DNA of 64,000 nucleotides from Myxocyprinus asiaticus (Eukaryota > Chordata > Actinopteri > Cypriniformes > Catostomidae): contig NC_059346.1 of NCBI RefSeq assembly GCF_019703515.2, forward strand, positions 49,087,501 through 49,151,500. The letters run 5' to 3'. Within the stretch, counting starts at the first letter, position 1; each line of letters opens with the position of its first letter. The notes under the pieces were generated by a model. That model was not told the DNA's origin and ran no database searches. It was given only the letters and a program-made list of their open reading frames with translations. The position numbers were made by a program, and so were the translations under genes. Positions 22,416 to 33,089 of this stretch are shown here, piece after piece.

Positions 22416-23888
22416 CAGTTGAAGTCATAAGTTTACATACACTTAGGTTGAAGTCATTCAAACTAATTTTTTAACCACTCCACAGATTTCATATTAGCAA
22501 ACTATAGTTTTGGCAAGTCATTTAGGACATCTGCTTTGTGCATGACACAAGTAATTTTTCCAACAATTGTTTACAGACAGATTGTTTCACTTTTAATTGA
22601 CTATATCACAATTCCAGTGGGTCAGAAATGTACATACACCAAGTTAACTGTGTCTTTAAGCAGCTTGGAAAATTCCAGAAAATGATGTCATTGCCTAAAG
22701 GCTTTAGCTTCTGATTGGTCAGTTGGAGGTGTACTGAATTGGAGGTGTACCTGTGGATGTATTTTAAGGCCTACTTTCAAACTCAGTGCCTCTTTGCTTG
22801 ACATCAAGGAAAAATCAAAATAAATCAGCAAAGACCTCAGAAACTGTGGACCTCCACAAGTCTGGTTCATCCTTGGGAGAAATTTCCAAACGCCTGAAGG
22901 TACCACGTTCATCTGTACAAACAATAGTATGCAAGTATAAACACCATGGGACCACGCAACCATCATACCGCTCAGAAGGAGACGCATTCTGTCTCCTAGA
23001 GATGAATGTAGTTTGGTGCGAAAAGTGGAAATCAATCCCAGAACAACAGCAAAGGACCTTGTGAAGATGCTGGAGGAAGCCGGTAGACAAGTATCTATAT
23101 CCACAGTAAAACAAGCCCTATAACGACATAAACTGAAAGGCTGCTCAGAAAGAAAGAAGCCACGGCTTCAAAACTGCCATAAAAAAGCCAGACTACAGTT
23201 TGAATGTGCACATGGGGACAAAGATCTTACTTTCTGGAGAAATGTCCTCTGGTCTAATGAAACAAAAATTTAACTGTTTGGCCATAATGACTATCATTAC
23301 ATTTGGAGGATAAAGAGTGAGGCTTGCAAGCCGAAGAACACCATCCCAACCATGAAGCGTGGGGGTGGCAGCATCATGTTGTGGGGGTGCTTTGCTGCAG
23401 GAGGGACTGGTGCACTTCACAAAATAGATAGCATCATGAGGAAGGAAAATTATGTGGATATATTGAAGCAACATCTCAAGACATTAGCCAGGAAGTTAAA
23501 GATTGGTCGCAAATAGGTCTTCCAAATGGACAATTACCCCAAACATACCTCCAAAGTTGTGGCAAAATGGCTTAAGTCAATGTATTGGAGTGGCCATCAC
23601 AAAGCCCTGACCTCAATCTGATTTGTGGACAGAACCGAAAAAGCATGTGCAAGCAAGGAGGCCCACAAACCTGACTCAGTTACACCAGTTCTTCTGACCC
23701 ACTGGGAATGTGATGAAAGAAATAAAAGCTGAAATAAATCATCCTCTCTACTATTATTCTGACATTTCACATTTTTAAAATAGTGATCCTAACTGACCTA
23801 AGGCAATGTTTTCTATGATTAAATGTCAGGAATTGTGAAAAACTGAGTTTAAATGTATTTGGCTAAGGTGTTTATAAACCTCTGACTG
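22416..23888 (+). mobile_element. Tc1-like transposon, Sleeping Beauty-like lineage, copy 1
   Basis: The 1473-bp element starts CAGTTGAAGTCATAAGTTTA and ends TTTATAAACCTCTGACTG, flanked by TA at 22414-22415 and 23889-23890. The termini resemble those of the salmonid/cyprinid Tc1 group to which Sleeping Beauty belongs. It is inserted in an older repeat rich in CCATGGTA words (22340-22415 and 23889-23990). The internal transposase is decayed. Confidence 0.93.
22790..23760 (+). pseudogene. Tc1 transposase remnant in the Sleeping Beauty-like copy
   Basis: Fragments of a DD34E transposase are visible. KSGSSLGEISKRLKVPRSSV (22858 onward) is the paired-like DNA-binding part. The Asp-containing region follows near 23250, the KRGGGSIMLW-like region near 23360, and the region preceding SPDL near 23600. 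Frameshifts and deletions interrupt it throughout, so no functional product is expected. Confidence 0.85.
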
Positions 23889-24468
23889 TAAAAATGCCAT
23901 GTTAGCATTCAGAAATGGTTTTACCATCTAATACCATGACTGTACCATGGTACTACTACAATACTTTTTTTGCAAGGGTTTCTTGCTCAAATCAATAAAT
24001 AGTCACTGTAATATACAGTGAGGCCACAAAGCATTTCTTATATTTTCGACACTCTTCATTATTTCAAGAGCACGTGGTTATTTTTAAAGATGAACGTATC
24101 TGCGGTGCATTTGGTATTTAAACGGACAGCAAATGAGCGCCACGTCAGACGCAAAGCCCATCATCCGCCTGACACCAAAATAAAACTGCATGAAAAAGGA
24201 TCGAAAGCCAACAACTGCTGTCTATATATACACGTCCACTAGACATGCATTTCTATGGCGAAGTTGGCTTTTTAACTTGCAAATCGGAGCCATACACCAT
24301 AAACGCAAGGCCACATCTGTTTCTCTCTCTATAGTAAACACAACTTCCTTTTCTGAGTATCAACCACTGAACCTCTGTTGGGTTTCAACGAGAAAGACAA
24401 ATAAAAGCATCACAGATCACACGTGCACAGCTGTGCTAAAGTAATCAAGACGCGTACATCCCACTCAC

Positions 24469-24580
24469 CTGTGCAGCCAACAAGTATTTGTGCAGTATTT
24501 TATGTGAGGCGGATAGACGGAGGCTTCGACTGAGAGATGGACGTGTACAGACAGCTCTGCTGCACACTCGCGTTTCCGCT
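24469..24580 (-). other. orai2: Probable non-coding first exon of orai2
   Basis: On the minus strand a GC-richer segment ends in CACAG followed by GTGAGT (24468-24463), a strong donor. It precedes the 46-nt exon at 22136-22181. The right (5') boundary is approximate and set by a CT/GT repeat at 24582-24610. No ATG in a useful frame is required here. Confidence 0.5.
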
Positions 24581-24581
24581 A

Positions 24582-24610
24582 TCTCTCTCTCTCTCTCTCT
24601 GTGTGTGTGT
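24582..24610. repeat. Compound (CT)n(GT)n microsatellite at orai2 promoter
   Basis: A CT run (24582-24600) passes directly into a GT run (24601-24610). It lies immediately 5' of the inferred orai2 first exon. Confidence 0.9.
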
Positions 24611-24619
24611 CAAGTATGT

Positions 24620-24660
24620 GTCACATGATCCCCTGCTCGCTCTAAGTGTGTCACGTGATG
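24620..24660. promoter_or_regulatory. E-box pair upstream of orai2
   Basis: TCACATGA at 24621-24628 and the palindrome TCACGTGA at 24651-24658 lie within about 80 bp upstream of the inferred orai2 first exon. TCACGTGA is the core recognised by bHLH-zip factors of the MiT/TFE and USF groups. Function is inference from motif and position only. Confidence 0.35.
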
Positions 24661-24700
24661 ATGGGCGTAGCCCCTGAGTTGGTCTTCTTAAATAATCTTC

Positions 24701-25112
24701 TTAAAGGTGCACTCAGTAATTAAAAAAGTTAAACTTAAAGACATGAACCATAATTTTGCAATAAATGTAGAAAATCATGAGCACTCTCATTATAATGAAG
24801 ACTTCAGCCATACCAATAATCTTATAAAAGCTGTTTTATTCTACATGGTGAGGGTCCGCACATGGGGGCTGCCATGTTAAAATAAAATCACATGACCAGC
24901 TGAATACTACTCACTTAATCTCAGTAACCCTCCTGTTATTTGACACTTTCACTCATTGATTAAATAATCATGTCTGACTGTGAATACTACATTTCTACAA
25001 TGGCATCTGAAACTGAAAACTATTGATTTTAAATGATGGTGCATCCAAGCTGCTAGCTGTGAGTGTAAGTCCAAGATGACACAAAGACAAAAGTTACTGA
25101 GTGCACCTTTAA
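24701..25112. mobile_element. MITE with AAAGGTGCACTCAGTAA ends
   Basis: The left terminus TTAAAGGTGCACTCAGTAAT is mirrored at the right by GTTACTGAGTGCACCTTTAA. TTAA at both outer edges may be the target duplication. The 0.4-kb interior has no open frame of note. Confidence 0.85.
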
Positions 25113-25565
25113 CTTCTTCATTATTTTAGGTAAATATTATATTCATAAATGTGATGGCCAAAGAAGATACCAAATTTTTGTCAGTTTACATTTTTGTTTT
25201 ATCAGTAACTTGAAGTATTGGGCTGCTGTAGAGCCTTGAATTTTTACCCATCTTAGTGACTTATTTTTCTGTGGCTTTTGAATAAGTGTATGATCTGAGA
25301 TCTTTTTTTAACACCCCTTCGCATTGTTTTGTTGTGATGAATAAAGCATAAAAAAAATAAAATAAAAAAAAATCCATGACTTTGTTTCCACCCATCGTGC
25401 ATCTGAACACACAAAAGAAATTTAGTTCCCGGGACAAAATGACAGCCACTAGAAATAAATGGTGAAATAAAAATAAATAAATAATACTTAAAAAAAAAAA
25501 AAAAAGAGAGAGAGAGAGAGAAATAGATTGTTCAGGAGCATGTCCATTCATTAGATGAGCACATA

Positions 25566-27124
25566 CAGGTGCTGGTCATATAATTAGAATATCATCAAAA
25601 AGTTGATTTATTTCACTAATTCCATTCAAAAAGTGAAACTTGTATATTATATTCATTCATTACACACAGACTGATATATTTCAAATGTTTATTTCTTTTA
25701 ATTTTGATGATTATAACTGACAACTAAGGAAAATCCCAAATTCAGTATCTCAGAAAATTAGAATATTGTGAAAAGGTTCAATATTGAAGACACCTGGTGC
25801 CACACTCTAATCAGCTAATTAACTCAAAACACCTGCAAAGGCCTTTAAATGGTCTCTCAGTCTAGTTCTGTAGCTACACAATCATGGGGAAGACTGCTGA
25901 CTTGACAGTTGTCCAAAAGACGACCACTGACACGTTGCACAAGGAGGGCGAGACACAAAATGTCATTGCAAAAGAGGCTGGCTGTTCACAGAGCTCTGTG
26001 TCCAAGCACATTAATAGAGAGGCGAAGGGAAGGAAAAGATGTGGTAGAAAAAAGTGTACAAGCAATAGGGATAACCGCACCCTGGAGAGGATTGTGAAAC
26101 AAATCCCATTCAAAAATGTGGGGTAGATTCACAAAGAGTGGACTGCAGCTGGAGTCAGGGCTTCAAGAACCACTACACACAGACGTATGCAAGACATGGG
26201 TTTCAGCGTCTCGCCTGGGCTAAAGACAAAAAGGACTGGACTGCTGCTGAGTGGTCCAAAGTTATGTTCTCTGATGAAAGTAAATTTTGCATTTCCTTTG
26301 GAAATCAGGGTCCAAGAGTCTGGAGGAAGAGAGGAGAGGCACACAATCCACGTTGCTTGAGGTCCAGTGTAAAGTTTCCACAGTCAGTGATGGTTTGGGG
26401 TGCCATGTCATCTGCTGGTGTTGGTCCACTGTGTTTTCTGAGGTCCAAGGTCAACGCAGCCGTTTACCAGGAAGTTTTAGAGCACTTCATGCTTCCTGCT
26501 GCTGACCAACTTTATGGAGATGCAGATTTCATTTTCCAACAGGATTTGGCACCTGCACACAGTGCCAAAGCAACCAGTATCTGGTTTAAGGACCATGGTA
26601 TCCCTGTTCTTAATTGGCCAGCAAACTCGCCTGACCTTAACCCCATAGAAAATCTATGGGGTATTGTGAAGAGGAAGATGCGATATGCCAGACCCAACAA
26701 TGCAGAAGAGCTGAAGGCCACTGTCAGAGCAACCTGGGCTCTCATAACACCTGAGCAGTGCCACAGACTGATCGACTCCATGCCACGCCGCATTGCTGCA
26801 GTAATTCAGGCAAAAGGGGCCCCAACTAAGTATTGAGTGCTGTACATGCTCATACTTTTCATGTTCATACTTTTCAGTTGGCCAAGATTTCTAAAAACCC
26901 TTTCTTTGTATTGGTCTTAAGTAATATTCTAATTTTCTGAGATACTGAATTTGGGATTTTCCTTAGTTGTCAGTTATAATCATCAAAATTAAAAGAAATA
27001 AACATTTGAAATATATCAGTCTGTGTGTAATGAATGAATATAATATACAAGTTTCACTTTTTGAATGGAATTAGTGAAATGAATCAACTTTTTGATGATA
27101 TTCTAATTATATGACCAGCACCTG
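25566..27124 (+). mobile_element. Tc1-like transposon, lineage C, nearly intact
   Basis: The 1559-bp element begins CAGGTGCTGGTCATATAATT and ends AATTATATGACCAGCACCTG, flanked by TA at 25564-25565 and 27125-27126. The inverted repeats extend about 200 bp (the TTTCAAATGTTTATTTCTTT and CTGAGATACTGAATTTGGGA blocks recur inverted). Confidence 0.96.
25884..26836 (+). pseudogene. Tc1 transposase with one stop and one frameshift (lineage C)
   Basis: The DD34E transposase begins MGKTADLTVVQKTTTDTLHK. The DNA-binding helix-turn-helix is around NVIAKEAGCSQSSVSKHI. The frame is broken by a TAG at 26124-26126 in a KNVG/IHKEW context and by a frameshift near 26200. From 26138 onward an open frame of 232 codons carries the whole catalytic domain: the Asp of FSDESKF, the Asp of FQQDLAPAHSA and the Glu of [12 protein letters not shown], ending GAPTKY. 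It is the best preserved transposase in the window. Confidence 0.95.
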
Positions 27125-27158
27125 TATGTGCATGTTTCCTCGCGCGAACATACACATT

Positions 27159-27160
27159 AA

Positions 27161-27191
<31 letters not shown>

Positions 27192-27220
27192 AAAACACAC
27201 ACACACACACACACACACAC
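27159..27220. repeat. Poly(A) and (AC)n tract
   Basis: An A run (27159-27185) is followed by a short spacer and an AC repeat (27195-27220), immediately right of the lineage C Tc1. Confidence 0.9.
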
Positions 27221-27538
27221 TCCCTTCTGCATAATCTTTCGATGTACACTCTGAGGAATATTTCTCAATGTGTCTCAATCAAGGAGCTCTAAGATCTCAA
27301 TCAGCTTCCTAGTTCAATAGTCAGTGCACTGGTCAGGGTGTCGGCCATTCTAGTGGACTGGAAATTTTGAGACCCCTAAAAAATTGTTGCCAGAGACTAT
27401 TTAGCCCCGAGACCTAGCACCTGTATTCAAATTAATGGGAGAAATTGGAACGCCCAATATGGCAGATGTAGAAAAGGAGGTCCCGCCTTACAGATAAAAG
27501 AGCCAATCACCTTTTAGTTACAGACATTGCCTGTCACT

Positions 27539-28087
27539 AGCTGTGTCTCGTTTTGAAGGCTGTGTGCTCTGGAGGTCGCATTTTTAGGCAGCATACGTCT
27601 CGTTTCAGAAAAGCAAGTAGGACACTCAGAATGCAGCCTTCAAATGCAACCTTCTTTTACAGGAATTCAGAGCATGCAGTATCCTTCATTGGCACTCACG
27701 ATAATTCTTTGTGTCAATGGAAATGTACATAATTTTTCAGAAAAACATTATGCCCATTTACCCAAAAATATGATGTTCAAATCCCAAATTGAAGAACCTA
27801 AGTAGACGGGAGTAAAATGTATAATATGTAATAAAGTTAATATAAAAGTACAGCCACAAAATCCATATTCTTTTTTCTCTACATCGTTATAACTCTCTTA
27901 ATGTTTACCTCAGAGATTCCCTTCTCACTCAGAGCATTTGTGCAGGTTGAGAGCAATGTGTGTTTCCGTTTGTTCTACAAATGCTCTCTCGTTTAAACAA
28001 AGCTAATTCTAAGTTAAGGACGCTTAGTATACCGCTGCCTATAGAGGAAGCGTCATACTTGGCTACAGTCTTCGAAATGAGACACCG
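27539..28087. mobile_element. Possible inverted-repeat element before LINE-A
   Basis: The left edge CTGTGTCTCGTTTTGAAGGC is imperfectly mirrored on the right by GTCTTCGAAATGAGACACCG. The ends resemble those of the element at 53439-54457. There is no coding content. The call is tentative because the repeats are imperfect. Confidence 0.45.
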
Positions 28088-28247
28088 TTATCTCAAGAAT
28101 GAACATCTGCTGGGAGTCGCGTGGCGCCATGTGAGGTTCGGACATGTGAACGGCAAGCTCTGTGCACTTTGCTAGTTTTAATACTTCTTGTGTCATAAAC
28201 CGGTGAGATTCGATACACTCTGATTCTTATCTGTTCTAGGAAGACAA

Positions 28248-28981
28248 TATGTCAAAGAACTCAAAATTCGGCGTCAGTTGTTGAATGTGTCGGCAATGCT
28301 GACGAAGGTCCTTGCTGACTTGGAGGATCTTGCTGTAATACGATCGATCGATCACTGCCATGGAAACGAAATTTATGAGATGGTTACAAGAGTGGGGCAT
28401 GTTGAGAAATGGATCGATTATCTGGAGTCATCGGAGAGGGAATTAGCTGCTAACCCACCAGCGACCAAAGCAGATCTGAAGTGCATCTGGGAAAAGTTGG
28501 AAGACCTGGAGAATCGTAACTGGCGAAACAACATCCGAATTGTTGGAATTCCTGAGGACGAAGGCCAAGATATGGTGAAATTCCTAGACAGCCTCTTCCC
28601 GAGTCTGCTCGATATAACAGGCCATAAGCTGGAAATCGATCAAGCTCACAGAGTTCCGGCTCATAGATCCACGGAGGGAGACAGGCCTCGATCAATTCTG
28701 GCCAAATTCTTAGATCATCCAATAAAGATCTTGTGTTACACGAGGCAAGGAGTAAAGGAAGGCTTTCTTGGAAGAACCACATCATTTTCCTGTTCCCAGA
28801 CTTTGAGAATTTGACAAGAATGAAACGTGATCGATTCAAGGAATGCAAGAAACTCTTACATCAACGGAAGGTCATTTTTGCACTGATGTTACCGGCCAAA
28901 TTGAGAATAGATGCTAAGGATGGCCACAAAGTATTTACATGCCCACAAATAGCGATGTCCTTCATAAAGTCAATGGAGTGA
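28248..28981 (+). pseudogene. LINE-A ORF1 (RNA-binding protein) remnant
   Basis: This is an L1-type ORF1, the nucleic-acid chaperone of the retrotransposition particle. A heptad-rich stretch (KADLKCIWEKLEDLENRN) leads into WRNNIRIVGIPEDEGQDMV and then IDQAHRVP, the conserved RRM-like core of this family. The main frame is 28278-28814. It shifts near 28730 into the frame that carries KNHIIFLFPDFENLT, so the product is broken. Confidence 0.8.
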
Positions 28982-29024
28982 GTAATTCATTGTGTGATAC
29001 TCACATTGCAGCCGAGTGGCCTGA

Positions 29025-29520
29025 CTCACTGAACATTCACTTGACTGTCCGAGGAACTGAGCGCCTTATTTGTTTCTTTTTGTGCTGGTTCCGCCTAGCG
29101 GCTGGAGTTTGTTTTGTGGAATAACACTCCTTCGGGACTGTGTTGTGGATGATTCTGCATGTTCTTTGTGCTTATGCCTCCTATTGGCTGGAGTTTGTTT
29201 TGTGGAATATTTCTTGCAGGATATTGGAGTGATTAGGTCATTGTTGCACTCATGTAATAGCCAAATGAGCCGGCTCACTGAACATTCGTTTGACTTCCCG
29301 AGGAAACCGAATGGCTTTTTTTTTGTGTGTGTGTGTGTGTGTGTGTGCTGGTTCCGCTAGCGGCTGGTGCATGTTTTGTGGAGGAACACACCTTCAGGAC
29401 AGTTATGTGGATGAATCTACATGCTCTTTGTGCTTATGCCTCTTATTGGCTGGAGTTTGTTTTATAGATTATTTCTGTTGTTTAATTCTGTCTCACAAAA
29501 TTTGTATAGAAGCAACGGCA
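29025..29520 (+). repeat. Imperfect tandem duplication of about 250 bp
   Basis: The block beginning CTCACTGAACATTC at 29025 recurs at 29274. Each copy carries TGCTGGTTCCGC..TAGCGGCTGG and GCTCTTTGTGCTTATGCCTC-type words. It lies between ORF1 and ORF2 of LINE-A, and a GT repeat (29324-29348) sits at the start of the second unit. Confidence 0.75.
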
Positions 29521-29659
29521 AAGTTGTCGCAGGGGCTCCCACAGGCGTACATGAACTGCTTGAGTTTAGAGGGATGGATGCCAGCTGGCGCTGTCGTACG
29601 TGGGGTTAATGTGCACGTTTTTCTTTTTTCTGTTCTTTTTGTTCTAGGGGATGTTCAGG

Positions 29660-30830
29660 GTTAGAATGGCCCCTTGAAGGTCTCTGCATTGTTCTGTCTT
29701 TTCTGAGCGCTGAAGTAAAGCAATTATTGTTAATTTACACTTTACAAATTGATTCCGTTATTCATTTTATCTGACTCCAATTTTATATTAATCTGACTCC
29801 AATTTAAGTTGACCTCTAATTTAGATTACAGCTCTAATTAACTTCTGATCATTCTTTTAATTTGATCTTTTTAAGTTATTGATTACTCTGAATCATCTTA
29901 ATTTTAATTTGTCCTTTCGATCAATACTTGAATGTCGCTTAGAGTCTCACGCTGACCGTTATTTCAATTACGAGGATCTCACATCACAAGCGAGCCATTT
30001 CAGTTCATAATCAGAGGTTGTAGGGTGTATGGCTTCTCTCATAATCAGATGATACCATCGCTTAGACACGTACACACAACTTGCTATGATGGACGATAAG
30101 CAGTGACTGAAGTCTTACATGGTTTCTCCTATCATTAAGCTTCAGTAATGGTCTTATCCTGGTCTCATACTTGCGGTAACAAACAGTATCTTAACACAAT
30201 CTACTAGTCACAAATGATTTCGGAAGAATTCAGAATAAATCAAATAATAATTTATTTGCCAGGTAGGATATAAAACATTGTTACAAGAATTCAATCAAAC
30301 CTAATTTCACATATGATCAGAATAAACAAACATTATAAAAGTTAGAGAAACATACTTGGCAAATAGAACTACATACAGCGACAGTATGGGAGATCTGAAT
30401 ACAGACTCCTGGTAGAGAAAACTACACACAGCAATTGTGTGGGATATCTGAATACAGACTCCCCAAGCTTCTTGCCAACTTTCCTTAAATACCCAGACAG
30501 AATAAACATTGTGTATCAAATGGTATTATCCTTTGAACAATGAGAATTTGGGGGTGAATGGGTTCTTGACTTCCTGGGGTTTAACCTTGTTAACATACAG
30601 GAGATAATTTAAATTGTAGGTCAAGGAGAGGGATAGACCTCCAGAACTATGCAGTGTTTGGCAAAGACCTTATAACTTTGTCACCATTAGTTTTATCAAC
30701 ATGGGAAAGAGACCACTATACCAGTTGCACAGAGACCTCTTGAATGATATCAAACACATACAGTTTCATTCTTTGTTTTCATGGTATTTGTTTGTTATAT
30801 TTTCACATATACATCTTGTGTGTGTGGACC
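29660..30830. other. Unclassified insertion-like block within LINE-A
   Basis: This stretch separates the LINE-A inter-ORF repeats from the endonuclease and reads as unrelated AT-rich sequence. It has internal near-repeats, such as the related GGGAGATCTGAATACAGACT (30389) and GGGATATCTGAATACAGACT (30441) blocks. It may be an LTR or other insertion in the reverse orientation, but I could not find matching ends or a target duplication. Confidence 0.3.
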
Positions 30831-31039
30831 TTGTGGGGGAGACAAGGGGGGGGAGAGAACAGCTGGAGTTTGTGGGGGTAAGCTGGGTTTTTCACACAGT
30901 GATGCCTTTGTTTTCTCAGGTGCAGATCCTACTTCTGAGAGAGTTTGAGCGTTGTTTTTCCCGGAAGTCTTTCGTTGTTCCATGTGGGCACGTGCTGGGT
31001 TACAGTTCTCTTGGCACCTAGCCTTACAGTCTCTCTCCA

Positions 31040-31629
31040 CGTGGAATGTGAATGGGTTGGGGCACCCCATAAAAAGAAGGAAGGTTATTTATTTTATTAA
31101 ATGTAAGAAATATGATATAGTGTTTCTTCAAGAAATGCATCTTTCCCCACAGGAGGCTGAAAAAGTTAGGAAGATATGGGGTGGACATGTTTTCTGTAGT
31201 GCTGGCTCAAGTAAGAGCAGGGGAGTCATTATACTGATAAGTAAGCATCTACAATTCAAATGTCTCAAACAGATTAAAATTAAATTAGGAAGAGTCATTA
31301 TTGTTTTAACAGAAATTCAGGGGCAAAGGTTGATTTTGGCTAATATTTATGCACCTAACGCTTATAATCAGGGCTTTTTTATAGATCTTGAAGGGATGTT
31401 GCAAACCGCTGGCACCCTCATGATATAATATTGGGAGGAGACTTTAATCTTTTGATGGACTCAGTCCTTGGTCATAGTGAAGCAAAAGTGTGTAAGCCCC
31501 CTAGAGCAACAGTGACGCTTCACAGGATGTGTAAAAATCCTGGTCGTACAGATATTTGGAGACTTTTGAACCCATCTGTTAGGGACTATACATTCTTTTC
31601 ATCAGTCCATAAGATTTACTCTAGAATAG

Positions 31630-31640
<11 letters not shown>
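31040..31640 (+). pseudogene. LINE-A ORF2 endonuclease domain remnant
   Basis: An APE-type endonuclease nicks target DNA for target-primed reverse transcription. The signatures are STWNVNGLGHPIKRRKV, DIVFLQEMHLS, GVIILISKHLQF, LANIYAPN and GGDFNLLMDSVLGHSE. The frame shifts near 31425, and a TA microsatellite (31634-31683) interrupts the SRIDFI motif at the domain end. Confidence 0.85.

Positions 31641-31683
<43 letters not shown>
31634..31683. repeat. (TA)n microsatellite
   Basis: About 50 bp of uninterrupted TA repeat, expanded within the LINE-A endonuclease region. Confidence 0.95.
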
Positions 31684-31690
<7 letters not shown>

Positions 31691-31892
31691 CCTGAATTTC
31701 AACAAATGTTAAAGGCCAAAATCACTGTTTGTATGGAGACCAACTGGTTCTCAGTATCCTCTGTGGGTGTGGCTTGGGAGGCACTTAAGGCGGTTCTTAG
31801 GGGACGGATCATACAGTATGCCTCATTCATCAAAAAATCCAAAGCTCGAGAACTTGTGGAGTTGGAAGGGAATATTAAAAGTGCCGAGGCAG

Positions 31893-32312
31893 GGGGGTCT
31901 GGGTAGCTCAGCGAGTATTAACGCTGACTACCACCCATGGAGTCGCGAGTTCAAATCCAGCGTGTGCTGAGTGACTCCTAAGCAACCAAATTGACCCGGT
32001 TGCTAGGGAGGGTAGAGTCACATAGGGTAACCTCCTCGTGGTCACGATTAGTGGTTCTCGCTCTCAATGGGGCACGTGGTAAGTTGTGTGTGGATCACGG
32101 AGCGTAGCATGAGCCTCCACATGCTGGGAGTCACTGCGGTTCCATGCACAATGTGATAAGATGCGCGGATTGACTGCCTCAAAAGCGGAGGCAACTGAGA
32201 CTTGTCCTCCACCACCTGGATTGAGGAGAGTAACCGCGCCACCACGAGGACCTACTAAGTAATGAGAACTGGGCATTCCAAATTGGGGAGAAAAGGGGAT
32301 ACAAATTTTTTA
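31893..32312 (+). mobile_element. tRNA-derived SINE, copy 2, inserted in LINE-A
   Basis: The tRNA-like head (GGGTAGCTCAGCGAG; B box GAGTTCAAATCC near 31945) and the body match copies 1 and 3. A perfect 16-bp duplication AAAAGTGCCGAGGCAG flanks it at 31877-31892 and 32313-32328. The duplicated bases are LINE-A coding sequence. Confidence 0.93.
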
Positions 32313-32573
32313 AAAAGTGCCGAGGCAGAGCTGAAGCACCGAATGTCGTCTGATGGCCTCAGAGAATTGAACAGATATAACACTATTTTGTCACTGAAGG
32401 TGGATTTTTGGCTATTCAGGGCAAGACAGTCATACTCTGAGTCAGGGGACAAAGCAGGAAAACTTCTGGTTAGATATATAAAGCAGAGAGAGTCTTTTTC
32501 TACCATTCCTTCAGTGAAATCTGCTGGTGGTGACATTTTTACCTTGGCCATTGATATTAATAATGCTTTTAAA

Positions 32574-33049
32574 TTTATAAATTTGGGGGACAAACACTTA
32601 AAAAATTGGGTCCTGACCAGTATTATGATTGGCAGGCAGATTATTTTAAGGGGATGGAAGTCAGATGGAGCTCCCTCATTTACGGGGTGGTGTGCAGAGA
32701 TGGGGAGGGTGGCGGCTTTTGAGGAGATGTCGAGCAGAGGGCTGGGGGTTCGAGATTTGTTTGATAGGAAGTGGGGCAGGTATTTGGTGTTTTTGGGGGA
32801 CTCTTGGGGAGGGACTGTGGAGAGAGAGGTTTAGTTTTAATTATATATGATTATTATATGTTCTTTTTTATATATATATATTTTTTTAATTTTTTGTGTG
32901 TGGGTATTCTATTTGTGACCACAGGGGTGTTTGTTGGGGTGGGGTTGGTGATTGGGTAGGGGTAATAGTGGGGGTTAAATGTTGACTCAATGTATATATG
33001 TTGTGTTTTTCCTTTGTTATATGTTTGAGTTAATAAAAGAATAAAAAAA
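32574..33049 (+). mobile_element. 5'-truncated LINE of the same family nested in LINE-A
   Basis: A perfect 13-bp duplication TAATGCTTTTAAA flanks the block (32561-32573 and 33050-33062). The insert encodes only the C-terminal end of ORF2 (GRQIILRGWKSDGAPSF, then AAFEEM). Its 3' UTR contains GTGACCACAGG and GGTAATAGTGGGGGTTAAAT, and it ends in an A-rich tail. The same 3' sequences recur at the end of LINE-A (about 35330-35450 and 36530-36660), so it is a younger copy of the same lineage. Confidence 0.9.
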
Positions 33050-33089
33050 TAATGCTTTTAAAGGATTCTGTCTTGATCTTTATAGCTCC

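Noticed and set aside
28278..28814. A 178-codon host gene on the plus strand
   Set aside because: The residues are those of an L1-type ORF1, and the frame breaks into the next segment of the same protein.
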